Assembly: GCA_002812745.2 (NCBI GenBank)
Contig: NCSJ02000026.1
Location: forward strand, 124,001 to 188,000
Reading direction: 5' to 3'
Source of the DNA: Scytalidium lignicola
Taxonomy: Eukaryota; Ascomycota; Leotiomycetes
Length of the DNA stretch: 64,000 bases
The notes under the pieces were generated by a model. The model searched no databases. It was not told the DNA's origin and saw only the letters and a list, made by a program, of their open reading frames with translations. Position numbers and translations under genes: made by a program. Positions within the stretch are counted from its first letter, which is position 1. Every line of letters begins with the position of its first letter. Positions 10,514 through 22,601 of the stretch are shown here, piece after piece.

Positions 10514-13178
10514 ACAAATCCCCATTGGATGGGATTCATAGTACATCTGGACGATGGATTTGAAATGGTACATGTACATATAGACAGCATTATCCAGTAG
10601 TACATATAATTAAATTATATCTTGATCAGTTTTTAATAGGAATTTGTTCAATATTCTACTCACCTTCTCTATTTTAAATTTAGCTAAACTATGTAGACTA
10701 ATCCAGATATACAGCAACATTATGGCACAGCAACATAGATATAGTAAGTACACACAAAATATCAGCAACGGATATCCTAATTCCATATACATGTTGCTCT
10801 ACAGCTTGCATCCTAACAGAGATATTTCTTCCGCCACTACGAAGAGGAGACAACTTGAAATACGTGAGATTAAACGCTCACAACCAGGAACTTTACGCCA
10901 ATAGCACAGAGACTTTGATAGCATGTCGTGTTGAATTCCAAATGGAACACTGGCCTAAGACGAGTTTGAGCTAAAGGAAGCAGAAAGATGGCATTTCTTA
11001 AACTTTTTTTTNCTTCCTGAGCCGCATGCAACACACCTACAGAATATTAACACAACCTGTCAAGACACGACGAAGTTGAACGACTAGTATGGACTTTCTT
11101 GTATGTATTTCAGAACACACATCTCTTCTCAGACGGATGGATTATTGTTTGATTAAATAGATAGATCTCTAATTGTAATTTTAATAGCTTTGGTGTATAT
11201 GAAAATGAAACTCTCATCCCTGTTGTGTCCACGAAAAGAGATTTAAAAACTCCTCCTTTCGATATTAGTGACCCTCCAATACCCCTGAATCCAGCCAGAA
11301 GCTTAGTAAACTTAGTGTTCATATATAAACCCAAATAAGCAAACATAACTTCGAACCGCAAGCCTCCTGTTGTTGCATACGTCAATGAATCCCGCATTAC
11401 TGAACTTCGCTCCAAGCACATCACTACAAGTTTATCCAAACGGGGGAGTCCACCAACAAGCGCTCTTTATAGACTCAAGTAGAAGAAACTTGCCCCCTTC
11501 GGAACCCCTGAACGATCCATACATCGTGGCCGTCTTGATCGCCATAGCATGGTCACGACGTGGGCTTTAAGGCTACAGAGCAAATCAATATGGATTATTT
11601 CTTAATAGGGAAGTGCCCTTGTTCCTCGAGCCTCCATATTCTAAGTATCTGTTTAGTCCCACGTATTATTCACTCCTTCTAACGATAAGAAAGACGTGCA
11701 TCTGTTCACAGCTAATATTCCCTCCTCCTTTTTGCCCAAACTTGATTTTCTTGCCATCTTACCTCCATCTTCACCGCTCCCGAGCTTCTCCATCCAGCAT
11801 ACAGTCATATCCTGCCGACCATGCAAACTCTTTCCTAAACGCATGTTAGGGCCTGCTACCTACCCCTGATCTAGGCATTATACAACAGCCTGGTGAAGAC
11901 CAGGAAACTAAGGCTCAAGAATAGTCTCAAAGGCTATTGGTTTCTTTTCCCGAAGGTTTGTAGGAGTGGCCCTTTATTGAATGTATGTATAAAAGGGCTC
12001 GTATTGTATCTAAACTAAGCTGCATATAAAACTAAAGAAAGAACCATCACTGGTCAATGACCATAAAGACGTCATCCTCACCTGATGGTACTTGAGAGTA
12101 ACCTTTAGTTCTGACAGCCTCATCTGCCTAGGCTATCAACGCTTGAATATGGCGTACGAAATACTTTCGACCACTTGTCTTGCTAATGTCAAACTAAGAC
12201 GTCGAGTTAACATACAGGTTTGTAGCTTCATTAGAATTTTCCTGTTTCAATTTCTCTAGTCTTTGTGTAGCCCTTTATTAAATTATCGATGCATTGATGG
12301 ACCCCCCCCTCACTTCCAGAACGGTGTTTGTCTGCCAGGAGGGGAAGGACAGGACATTCTGGCCTGCAGAGAACTCTACAGGCTACCAACTGTTGGGTCC
12401 CCCCAAGCAGCTTACAGCAGTTTCCCAATCCTTTGATTGCTCGAGAGTAGTGATTATTGGTGAGCGATTGTGCAAGACTTCTCTTTGAAGCAGCAACAAA
12501 GCCTTCAAAACTTGAGGTTGAATTTGAGGACAGAGGAGCTGAGATGTAATCTTTTACGGACAAGGCTACTTATTGTCTTAACAAATTTTAGGAACGAGTA
12601 ACAAGTCGTCTACCAACCTAGAAAGCTTCAAGGACCACGTTCCAACAGAAACTAGCCCCCAAGCCGAATGAGTCTACCACGTAGCACCAAGCTAGAATTG
12701 AGGAAGTTTTGCTTAGATAACAAAGCAAAAAAATAAAAATAAAAATAAATTACAATAGCGATATTCAAGAGGGAAAATGAGAGCTTATTTTGATACTTCT
12801 CCCTATTATAGTATCCTTGAATTGAGAAAATGGTTGAGCACAGAATCAATCAATATCGTGCCCTATAGTTATAGCCGTACGAGCCGTGATAAGCCCATAA
12901 CAACTTCATCTACACACTCATAAAACATTTAGCTGTACATATAATTCTTTTAATGGCCCATTGGGTTTGCCAAACCAAGCCCGTATTATCTTACAACTCG
13001 CCGTCGATGAGCAGTATCTCTCCTAGCCTCTGGAAACAGCCTAACGGTGTGCATCTCCAGTAGCAAAAACTCCGGACCCACATTGTAAATTAATAATACA
13101 CATTATCACCTCGAGTTCTTGGATCTCTAGCTCGGCGAGCTCGCATGTTCAGATGCTGTCCTAGATGACCTCTAACAT
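10514..13178. other. Gene-poor intergenic region
   Basis: AT-rich DNA without an intact gene. One N lies at 11012 at a T run. About 11400-11860 is a decayed gene copy (listed separately). A minus-strand frame at 12231-12563 (110 codons) has no recognisable domain and I do not call it a gene. Confidence 0.5.
11400..11860 (+). pseudogene. Decayed copy of a multicopy fungal protein of unknown function
   Basis: About 11505-11560 reads LNDPYIVAVLIAIAW in one frame. About 11683-11850 reads DVHLFTANIPSSFLPKLDF, then PPSSPLPSF in another, with stops and a frame change between. These recall, from memory, a motif order (DPY-VAVLIALAQ, then a TA-I-S-FLDK-D block) common in multicopy hypothetical proteins of Pezizomycotina. 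No function is known to me. The copy cannot encode a full protein as it stands. The assignment rests on motif order only. Confidence 0.4.
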
Positions 13179-13441
13179 CTAAACTATCTTTTTCACGACA
13201 TCAATTGCGAATGGAGCTATTAGGTAGTTGGTTAGCTGACTACCCTGGAGGTAGGTAAATGCATAGGAAACTTACATAGGTACAAGAGAACGGCACCAAC
13301 GATGATCTTCTGGACTGTGAGGGTGGCCTCGTCTTCCTGAGCCTTCAGCTCTGCTGGGCTGAGTTGCGGTGGAGCTAGGATCCTGTTAGTATGCAATCAA
13401 ACTTGCATAGCGATATGTTCCGACTTACGTCCTCCGAACAT
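13179..13441 (-). CDS. TOM5: Tom5-like small subunit of the mitochondrial TOM complex
   Basis: A 49-residue protein from three tiny exons, 13429-13441 (13 nt), 13276-13374 and 13179-13216, whose phases fit exactly. The start MFGG, a Pro-rich turn, an acidic helix (LSPAELKAQEDEAT) and one C-terminal membrane helix (IIVGAVLLYLSPFAIDVV) ending in lysines match fungal Tom5, a tail-anchored subunit of the outer-membrane import receptor/pore complex. All introns have GTAAGT donors and TAG acceptors. Divergent from GCV2. The small size and split first codons make it easy to miss in automatic annotation. Confidence 0.82.
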
Positions 13442-14011
13442 GATTATAGGTGATGGATGAAAGGAAGTGGTGGTTCTTAGGATGCAACTTTTGAGAGATA
13501 GTTGATAGATTGATAGCAGTAAAAAGATCCCAAGCCTGCGACGTAAATGGACCGGGCCAAGAATTATTTTTGAGCTTGGCGATAGGCTAGGAATGGAGCG
13601 GAAGCGGAGGGCCGAACGGGACGATACCGGAGCCTTTTATCGCGAGGTCGAATTTTTTTTATTACAGTTTATCTGGAGCTCCTTCCTAGGTAAGGCGCAC
13701 GTACCGAAGGAAACCGAGCTGGGCTTTTATCCTGGAAATGATTCGATCGTAGCCCCTCCGCAGACTTGTGTTGGATTCCAATTGTTTGTATCGCACATCT
13801 GCAGAATACAATCTCGAATTGGCGATTCAAAGAGAGTTGCTAGAATTACTGTATCCTCTCCTACCTTGGATCAATTGCAATGTCTGCATAACTGCTTTAT
13901 CTGGCCCTAATCCTTCCAACCCACCCCACCCTCGACCACGCCTTCATTGAGCCTCCACACCGACACTTATCTTCCTTCTCGAGCTCGTCGAACCTCATCA
14001 ATCTGCTAGTC
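13442..14011. other. Divergent promoter region between TOM5 and GCV2
   Basis: 570 bp separate two divergent starts of mitochondrial proteins. Frames inside have no recognisable product. Confidence 0.5.
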
Positions 14012-17000
14012 ATGGCATCTGCAAATATGGCAATGCGTACGGCGCTCTCTCGAGTGACGGCGCAGACACGCAGTGCCGTGGCAAGAAGATCCTCTCCTAG
14101 CACGCGACTATGGACGGGTTGTCGGTGTGCTCAAATGCCCACACGGGCTGGCCTGATCTCAACGAGAACATTTTACAACAGCTCGGCGACTGATGATGCT
14201 CATTCCAAATCCTCTGCTGCCATTTCCAAGGCGGCTTACGCGCCATTGGATACTTTCGCTCGACGACACATCGGTCCTACTCCGAAGAAGATAGAGCAAA
14301 TGCTTGCCGCCCTGGATCCTCCTGTGAAGAGTCTAGATGAATTTGTCCAGCAAGTCCTCCCTGCCGATATCTTAACTGCGAAAGACCTCCAAATCGATGC
14401 GGCTTTCTCCGGAACAGAAGAAGGATTCACGGAATCGCAATTGCTGGCCCGATTGAAGACCATTGCCTCCAAAAACAAGATTATGCGAAGCTACATAGGG
14501 TGTGGATATGCAGGAACACGGGTACCTGAAGTTATCAAGCGAAATGTTTTGGAAAGCCCCGGATGGTATACAAGTTACACACCCTACCAACCTGAAATTA
14601 GTCAGGGCCGATTGGAGTCGTTGCTGAACTTTCAGACTCTCGTTTCTGATTTAACTGCATTACCAATTGCCAATGCATCGCTGCTTGACGAGGGTACGGC
14701 TGCTGCTGAGGCTATGACGGTTTCCTTAAACGTGCTTCCTGCTTCCAGACAGAAGAGGCCAAATAAGACCTTCTTGGTCAGTCATCTGGTTCATCCGCAG
14801 ACGATATCGGTCCTCCAGAGTCGGGCAGATGGCTTTGGTATTAAGATTGAAGTAGGCGACGTTCTTGCAAACGATGGGAGCAGAGTGACTGAGCTTGGAG
14901 AAGATCTCGTCGGGGTGCTAGTTCAGTACCCGGATACTGAAGGAGGAGTCGAAGATTTCAAGAACCTAGGAGACCTTATCCACAAGCAAGGAGCAATATT
15001 CAGCGTAGCAACGGATCTATTAGCCCTGACCGTGTTAACCCCTCCAGGCGAATTCGGCGCCGATATAGCATTCGGTAACTCCCAGCGATTTGGCGTACCT
15101 TTTGGTTATGGTGGACCTCATGCAGCTTTCTTTGCAGCTGCTGATAAGTACAAGAGGAAGATCCCTGGACGTATTATTGGTGTTTCTAAAGATAGATTGG
15201 GGGATACGGCAAACAGGTTGGCGTTGCAGACTAGAGAGCAGCATATTCGAAGGGAGAAGGCCACAAGTAATGTTTGCACTGCCCAAGCGTTATTAGCAAA
15301 TATGAGCGCTTTCTATGCAATTTATCATGGTCCTCGAGGCTTGAAGGATATTGCTGAAAGAGCTATTAATGGTGCTAAGATTGTGGAGCAGGGTCTGAAA
15401 GATTTAGGCTTCGAGACAGGATCAAGGGGCAAGGGCCAAGATGGCAGAGTTCTTTTCGATACTGTTGTTGTCAGTATTGGGCAAGGCAAGACGGACGAAG
15501 TTCTCAATTATGGAAGAAGCAACTTCAATATTAACTTGCGGAAATTTGATGACAGCAAATTGGGGATAACTATTGATGAGACTGTGGACAAGAAGGATCT
15601 TGAGGATATCCTTTCGATCTTCAAACACTTTTCGACATCCGAAAGCAAGGTTGATGTTTCAGAAATCATTGAGTCGCTACCAGGAGATGGTGATCTAGCT
15701 ATTCCGGCCTCCTTGAAGAGAACATCCAGCTATCTTACACATCCCGTCTTTAACTCTCACCATTCGGAAACGGAGCTCCTCCGCTATATCCACCATTTGC
15801 AGTCTAAGGATCTTTCCCTGACTCATTCTATGATTCCGTTAGGTTCTTGCACAATGAAGCTTAATGCTACCACGGAGATGGCTCCAATCACATGGCCAGA
15901 ATTCGCCTCACTCCATCCTTTCGTCCCAGCCGACCAAGCGACCGGCTATAAAACTATGATTGACGAACTGGAGGCTGATCTTGCTGTAATCACTGGTTTC
16001 GATGCTGTATCTGTGCAACCAAACTCAGGCGCCCAGGGAGAATTCACAGGTCTTCGTGTGATCCGAAAATACCAAGAACAACAGCCTGGCAAGAAGCGGG
16101 ATATCTGCTTAATCCCAGTATCTGCCCACGGTACGAACCCAGCATCGGCAGCCATGGCAGGCATGCGGGTTGTTACTGTCAAATGTGATACCAAGACTGG
16201 TAATCTGGATATGGAGGATCTCAAGTCAAAGTGTGAGAAATACTCGGAAGAACTCGGTGCGATAATGATCACCTACCCAAGTACATTCGGTGTCTTTGAG
16301 CCCCAGATTAAAGCAGTTTGTGCCCTAGTTCATCAGCATGGTGGACAGGTCTATATGGATGGCGCGAATATGAATGCACAGATTGGACTCTGCTCCCCAG
16401 GAGAGATTGGTGCTGATGTCTGCCACCTTAATCTCCATAAGACTTTTTNGCATTCCTCACGGCGGTGGGGGACCTGGTGTTGGTCCCATTGGAGTGAAAG
16501 CCCATCTTGCTCCTTTCCTTCCTGGCCATCCCTTGGCAAAGACTGGAGGCGACATGGCTATCTCTCCTGTCAGCGCGGCCCCTTGGGGAAGTGCTAGTAT
16601 CTTACCTATTAGTTGGGCATATATTAAGATGATGGGTGAGTTCCAATATATCTCTACATTCTCCACACTGCGTTCAAAGCTATGGTGTGAAAACTAACTA
16701 TACCAGGCGGTCGCGGCTTAACCCAAGCCACGAAAATCACCATCCTTAATGCGAACTACATCATGTCCCGTCTCCGCCCTCACTACTCTATCGTCTACAC
16801 TAACGCAGCTTCGCGCTGCGCCCATGAGTTCATCCTTGATATTCGTCCCTTCAAAGAGACTGCCGGTATTGAAGCAATTGATATCGCAAAGCGGTTGCAA
16901 GACTACGGATTCCATGCCCCAACCATGAGTTGGCCCGTACCCAACACTCTGATGATCGAACCTACGGAGTCTGAGAGCAAAGAGGAGCTTGATAGATTTA

Positions 17001-17348
17001 TTAATGCGTTGATATCTATTAGACAAGAGGTCCGAGATGTTGAGGAAGGAAAGGTGCCTAGGGATGGAAATGTCCTGAAGATGGCGCCTCACACGCAGAA
17101 GGATCTCCTGGTTGGTGAGTGGGAGCGGCCGTACACTCGGGAGCAGGCAGCATATCCTTTGCCATGGCTAAAGGAGAAGAAGTTTTGGCCGTCAGTCACG
17201 AGGGTTGATGATAGTGAGTATTCTATTTCAGTCGCCTCCTCTAACGTTATTTTAGAGTTTTAAAGCTTAGCTAACCTCTTATAAAGCATACGGCGATCTG
17301 AATCTTTTCTGCACATGCGGACCTGTGGAGGAGGTTAATGAAGCGTAA
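14012..17348 (+). CDS. GCV2: Glycine dehydrogenase (decarboxylating), P protein, mitochondrial
   Basis: PLP-dependent P subunit of the glycine cleavage system in the mitochondrial matrix. Exons: 14012-16635, 16707-17213 and 17287-17348. The first about 50 residues are Arg/Ser-rich without acids, as in a transit peptide. FARRHIGPT starts the mature region. [39 protein letters not shown] and the PLP-lysine motif LNLHKTF (Lys about residue 810) are all seen. An N at 16449, two codons past this lysine in a T run, shifts the frame. Reading without it gives [14 protein letters not shown] and a continuous 1063-residue protein ending [16 protein letters not shown] treat the N as a surplus base from assembly. 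The final intron has a clear GCTAAC branch site and an AAG acceptor. Confidence 0.95.
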
Positions 17349-18206
17349 TTGGTAATTAACTATCATCTAGAATTTTACGATGCGCGTCCAATGTGACGCT
17401 CTGGGGAAAGAAAAGCTGTATGCTGGGAACTTTCAACATGCTGGCAAGGAGTTGGGGCAATGCTTTACACAAGCAGGCATATAAAGGGCGTTCTACATCT
17501 ATTGTTAGATTGTGCTGGCTTCAACTGCCAATGGGTCAAGATGATTTTCGATGAGTTCTAATACAATTATGTAGAAGTTTACGAACGATTCTCTTCGCTG
17601 CCCTATTATGTTGCTGAGCCACCGCAAGCGCAGCCGCAGATTGAGAGCATTCGAGCGAGCGATGTGGCTTAGTCACCCTGCCTCATCGTCACAGCTCCAC
17701 CGCACTTTCTGTCACAATCCTTAAGCCGTAGTACAGTAATATAGGGGAAAATAATATATTCTGTACTAAAGAAAGATCTAGCTACGCGTTTGCCAATTCC
17801 TTTGAATGTCAGCTTACATAAGGTAGGCTACCACGTGATCAAACTATCCCGGCGTAACGTTAATCCGATCTAAAGTCCAGCCGTGACAACCTAGATTTTT
17901 TAGACCGGGATCTTGACCAAGCCAAAAAAGGCAACAACTTTTCACCTTTCACAAGTCTTTTCTTTGCATTAATACACGTCCATTGATTAAAGACTCTGAA
18001 ATACTTTGTAATGCTTGTACAGAGCATTTCAAGTTCGCGCGCCTTAACCGTGTACCAAGCAAAAAAAGTAGCATTGAACATGTCGGGGAGTGGGCGCGCA
18101 ATTCACGCAGGCTCAATAGTACCCCCAGCGTTGACTTTGACTTCCCCTCTATTCTTCAACTCCTACCCTGAATAATAACGATCTTACCTCTAGTCTTATA
18201 AAGCCA
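17349..18206. other. Intergenic region with a dispersed repeat
   Basis: Between the convergent GCV2 and GUA1 ends. Holds a copy of a dispersed repeat at 17711-17843. No gene seen. Confidence 0.5.
17711..17843 (+). repeat. Dispersed repeat family A, copy 1
   Basis: Starts GTCACAATCC, continues with an AAGCCGTAGTA block and TTCTGTACTAAAGAA, then AGATCTAGCTACGCGTTT and a CAATTCC block, and ends CCACGTGATCAA. The same ordered blocks occur at 56875-57015 and, in part, at 36569-36630 and (reverse) about 46366-46413. Confidence 0.7.
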
Positions 18207-21157
18207 TCACTCTAGCTCGATCGTTCCTGGAGGCTTACTAGTGATATCATAGGTAACGCGACACACTCTATTAAACAGGTTAGCAGGGTTGATCAAGGAA
18301 AGTGGAAGGAATAAGGAAAGTGGAAGGAATAAGGAAAGTGGAAGGAATAAGGAAAGTGGAAGGAATAAGGAAAGTGGAAGGAATAAGGAAAGTGGAAGGA
18401 ATAAGGAAAGTGGAAGGAATAAGGAAAGTGGAAGGAATAAGAAAGAAATATTTGACACTAAAGTCTTGCTAGAGAGAAAAGCCTATTATGGTTAAAGTAC
18501 ATACCCGTGAACTTCGTTTATAATTCGATTTGTAACGCGCTGGAGAAACGTCCAAGGGAATTCAACTAGCCTCAGAGTTAGCTTTTATTGTGCATTTGAA
18601 GAATAGTCAATAAGACCATGTTTCGTAAAACTCACAAGCTTCGGCAGTCATAAAATCGGTAGTTGTAACAGCCCTAAGGACAATGATATATCCGTAGACA
18701 CGTTTGTCTCCCATGACTCCCACGGCACGACTTGGATCGAGTGCAGCGAAGGCCTGAGAGATCTGGTCGTACAGTCCAGCCTTGCGAATTTCGGAAATGA
18801 AAATATGATCTGCGTGGCGAGCAATCTCGACCTTTTCAGGAGTCACTTCACCTAGAATTCGAACAGCGATTCCGGCTAGTTAAAAGTTAATATCTGTTTG
18901 GGTAATCTAGCAGTGAAGGATTCTTACGACCCGGAAATGGGTGCTATCGAATTTGAGTTAGTACTTATTATATAAAGGAGATGGAACAAGATATTCCGTT
19001 TATTGAAGACGTACTCTCATCACAAGTTGCTCAGGTATTCCGAGAGCTCGGCCAAGTTCTGTCCAGATATATCAGCGCTTTCATTCTCTATCAAAATATG
19101 ACATGCAGTTTGCTAGCAAATGTGCAAAGACAAAACGTCCTTGGACTATTTCCGCTCCAGAGACAATGAATGGGAAATTTAAGATTGATACGTACCACGG
19201 ACCTCATCCTTGTAAAGACTCTGAAGTGGCTCGATTAGGCGCAGACCTTGCCCGTTCGTCATTCGCTCTGGTAGGCCACCACTTCAACACGAGTTATTAA
19301 AATTCTTACATAGAATCGAAGTAATAAGGTAACATACACATTGTGATGGGTCTATCAATCAGTTAGTAAGTGGTTAAACATTTGTTCATCTTGTAATCCA
19401 CTTCTCGGAGAGGGCTAACCTTGATTGTTGCAGATGGGCCTTTGAAGGAGAGACTTTCAATTCTGTCGGGGTAGAGTGTCCCTCTCCAATACTTAGCATC
19501 CGCGAGAAGAAAAATCCATGAGTCGAAAATTAAACTCATGTTTAACATAAAGAGACTTACTGTAAGAAAAACTCAATTTTGTTACCCATGTCGGAATTAG
19601 CACTAGCTTCCTCGATCTTCTTTGCTTCTGCTTCGAAAATATCGATAAACTTGCCACCTAACAAGAGATTAATCTCGGTTTTATATGCAAGGTGAATGAG
19701 TACACAAGACATGTTTAAAACGTAATAAAGACTTCAAACACTAAACATACCGATGAACTTCCGCTTTTTCTCTGGATCCTCGATGCCCTTTAGCCCGTCT
19801 AGGAACTGCTGAGCAGCGTCCACGACAATAAGGTTAATTCCCAAGTGCTCTGAAAGATCCTTCTGCACTTGCTCAGACTCATTGAGCCTCATGACGCCGT
19901 CTGCCCGAGATTGTCAGCTCTTTCTCTCGTCTTGGGGATAAGAAGGGTATTTCAGCAGCCGAGACATTTGGAAAGTGAAAATCCAAGTTCGGAAATACAT
20001 ACTGTTAACGAGGACCGCCCAGAACCTTGATCCAATAGCTTCTTTCTGCCTAGCATTAGCTTTTTACTTCTGGAAGAAATGACAGTAGAAATTTAAGAGC
20101 ACATTTTCCAAGCTTCGTAAAGAGGAATAAAGAGTATCGGAAATACATACCATAAGCTTGGCGGCTACCGTAGAATCGACACCACCGCTGACTGCGCCTA
20201 GAACTTGACCCTTTTCACCGACAAGTTTACGGATTCGCTCAATCTCCTGGCCCATAAACGCAGACATGGTCCAAGTTTGCTTGGAACCGCAAATGTCGAC
20301 AGCGAAGTTTTTCAAGAGCTTAATGCCATTCGGTGTGTGAGTAACTTCAGGGTGGAATTGTAAGCCGTATATTGGCTTGCTACCGTGAGCAATAGCAGCA
20401 TACTCAGAGTTGTCAGTGGTAGCCACGGTATGAAAACCCTCAGGGAGCTTTGCCAGCTTGTCGCCGTGGCTCATCCATACTCGCATGGATTCCTCGAGTC
20501 CTTGAAAAAGACGGTCAACGTGGCTGTTGGTCTTTTGCGGCTTGAGAGTAGCATGACCGTATTCACGGTGCGTGCCGGCGATGACGTTATCTGGACTTGC
20601 ACGGTATGCAAGCTCTTGCATGCCATCTGTTGCACCATTTTAGTGAACCTCATACTTAGAGTATAGGTGATAAATGGATAGTTACGTACAGCAAATTCCT
20701 AGGATAGGAACATCTGTGAAGTTAAGACGTTAGTAAAGTGTAAAAAATCAAAACTGAGGAAAAGTCATACTTAAATCGAAAATAGCAGGATCTACATGCG
20801 GACTTCCTGCCTCATAGACTGAATACGGACCACCAGAAAGAATGATTCCTTTGGGAGTGAAGTCTAGCTCAGAGATCTTCTGGGTACATGGGAGCATTTC
20901 TGAGAAGACATTCAGCTCTCGGAGACGGCGAGTGATACTTCATATCCGCAATTAGCATGTCTTTATCCTTGATCGTAATTAGAATGGTAAATGACTTACA
21001 GGTGTGTGTACTGTGAGCTGATCCAGGAGACTTAATTTAGTTACTGCATACTTGCCATGAGCTTATTTCTGAGTGCCACTTACCCAAAGTCGAGAGTCAG
21101 TATTGTGTCGAAGGCCCGGTGGGGCTCAACGCTTGCAGGCTCAGAGTCCGCTGCCAT
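18207..21157 (-). CDS. GUA1: GMP synthase (glutamine-hydrolysing), 16 exons
   Basis: Makes GMP from XMP, ATP and glutamine in purine biosynthesis. I rebuilt 16 exons: 21084-21157, 21000-21017, 20772-20937, 20690-20713, 20151-20626, 20003-20045, 19751-19900, 19561-19657, 19420-19483, 19338-19351, 19196-19281, 19015-19058, 18928-18943, 18636-18875, 18505-18565 and 18207-18267. The product is about 544 residues. The amidotransferase domain has GICYGMQE (nucleophile Cys) and the [11 protein letters not shown]is/Glu. The ATP-pyrophosphatase loop is [13 protein letters not shown]. Then come [10 protein letters not shown], the THHNVGGLPERM segment, [16 protein letters not shown] and the C-terminal [16 protein letters not shown]. 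Exon 3 counts one base short of the phase-consistent 167, so its edge may be off by one. The last intron holds an 18-bp minisatellite. Several exons are only 14-24 nt. Confidence 0.93.
18297..18440 (+). repeat. 18-bp minisatellite, 8 copies, inside the last GUA1 intron
   Basis: Eight perfect head-to-tail copies of GGAAAGTGGAAGGAATAA. In GUA1 orientation the repeat is pyrimidine-rich and lies between the 5' splice site (18504) and the GCTAAC branch site and TAG acceptor (18268-18270). The repeat is open in frames on both strands, producing spurious reading frames (KESGRN or PLSLFL repeats) that are not genes. Confidence 0.97.
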
Positions 21158-21944
21158 CGTCTTACTTTTCCTTGCTCAGTTTACGAGATCTATGAGAGAA
21201 GTAACAAGCAAGTGGGAGTGTGTTAGTTGGGGACGTTAAGGACAATAAGTTGCTTTGATTTTTAAAATATGAGAAGCCCTTAGANTTTTTTTTTTCTTGC
21301 AAAAAATAATTCTTCTATGAACCTAAGGTTCAGTAACGGTAACTAATTTTCTGACTAAGCGAGAACTGACGACGAGGACCCCGTTCCCAATGAGTCGGCA
21401 TCTTGTTTTCAGGCTTTAAGTTAACTCAAAGTATAAGTTACTTACTTCATGCATTTATTACTTTTCCGAGTTACTCTATAAATTAAGGGTATGGTTAAAT
21501 CGACACACGCTCTTGACAGACACATCTTACCGATACCAGTATAACCTCAGTCATTATCAGTACTTCTGATAACTTACAAATTATTATTGCAGCAAAAGTA
21601 AATTTGCCAATTAAGTACAGAGAATAAAATAAAATATCGTAATATTAGTGTCAAAGCGTTTGATACATGTTAACGATAATAGAAGCTAAGTCCTTATGAC
21701 TTCTGCCTCGAACCGACTCTTTAAATAAAAATACAATTAGCTTTGCAAATTGACTGACTGTCCTAAAAATTGAAAGTAAATCCAAGCCAAACGTGCTTTG
21801 TAATTAATTAATCATTATAAAAGGAGTCTAGCTAAAGGTTTACCTGCTACTCGAGTGTAATGCACTCCGATGATGATAAAGACATAGAATGCGCAAGTGA
21901 CCCTATCATATACAGAAATCGCAGTTCGAAATAGACCAGGCTAT
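21158..21944. other. Intergenic region
   Basis: AT-rich promoter side of GUA1 and downstream side of the GST gene. One N lies at 21285 before a T run. No gene recognised. Confidence 0.5.
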
Positions 21945-22601
21945 TCATGCCCCGAATTCCTCCATCTCCTTACAACACTTCGCGATAGCATCGATTTTCG
22001 GCCACCTCGTCAATGCTCCGGTCTGACGAAGGGCAAACGCTGCCATAGGGACCAAGCATACATCTGCCAGTGTAACTTCATTTCCGACACTAAACTCTCC
22101 TTCGTTCTTACTCACAATCGTCTCGTATGCATCTAAAACAGTATTGAACATAGTTTCCATATACTTATTGAGATCGCCACCGGTCTCCTGCACCAGTTCC
22201 CGAACACGTTTGTTTATCGGCGGCTGAAGATCTGCACAAAGCATGAGCACCAAGTCGCGGACTTTGTACCTTCCTGCCATATCATTCGGACCCGGTAATA
22301 GCTTTCGATGATTGGGAAAGCTCTCCTCCAGGAATTCTAGGATTGAAACAGACTGTGTCACAATCAGATCGGGGCGCCCATCGGCGTAGGAGGTTGCGAG
22401 AACCGGTACAAGTCCGTTTGGATTTAGAGAACGGAAATGAGTAGTATCTTGTCCTGAGTTAAAGAGGTCAATTTGAGTTGTCTTGAGCGGAATGCCTTTT
22501 AGAGCGCAGGCTCTTCGAATCCGAGCCGCACATGGCGAGCCTTTGTAGTCATATAGGTGGAGGGAGGATGGTTCTGGGACTGGGTAGGTTTGAGAGGCCA
22601 T
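21945..22601 (-). CDS. Zeta-class glutathione S-transferase / maleylacetoacetate isomerase family
   Basis: Single-exon 218-residue protein. The N-terminal thioredoxin-fold part has LYDYKGSPCAARIRRACALKGI (the zeta-class active-site region near Ser/Cys), SLNPNGLVPVL and the GSH-binding TQSVSILEFLEE (Gln-Ser). The C-terminal helical domain has LMLCADLQPPINKRV and FSVGNEVTLADVCLVP, as in maleylacetoacetate isomerases of tyrosine catabolism. The zeta motif is usually SSCSWRVRIAL; here it reads GSPCAARIRRA, so it may have another glutathione-dependent activity. It is not near other phenylalanine/tyrosine degradation genes. Starts 750 bp from the divergent dihydroorotase gene. Confidence 0.85.
   Translation of the reverse strand: MASQTYPVPEPSSLHLYDYKGSPCAARIRRACALKGIPLKTTQIDLFNSGQDTTHFRSLNPNGLVPVLATSYADGRPDLIVTQSVSILEFLEESFPNHRKLLPGPNDMAGRYKVRDLVLMLCADLQPPINKRVRELVQETGGDLNKYMETMFNTVLDAYETIVSKNEGEFSVGNEVTLADVCLVPMAAFALRQTGALTRWPKIDAIAKCCKEMEEFGA

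Noticed and set aside
12231..12563. 110-codon minus-strand frame
   Set aside because: No domain, no supporting splice signals, in AT-rich non-coding DNA.
18207..18495. Frames of repeated KESGRN (+) or PLSLFL (-) residues
   Set aside because: Products of the 18-bp minisatellite. The minus-strand frame only becomes meaningful as the last GUA1 exon after the intron is removed.
20772..20937. Frameshift in GUA1 exon 3
   Set aside because: My exon count is one base short of the phase-consistent length, but this is as likely a hand-counting or boundary error as a real change, so I do not claim a frameshift.
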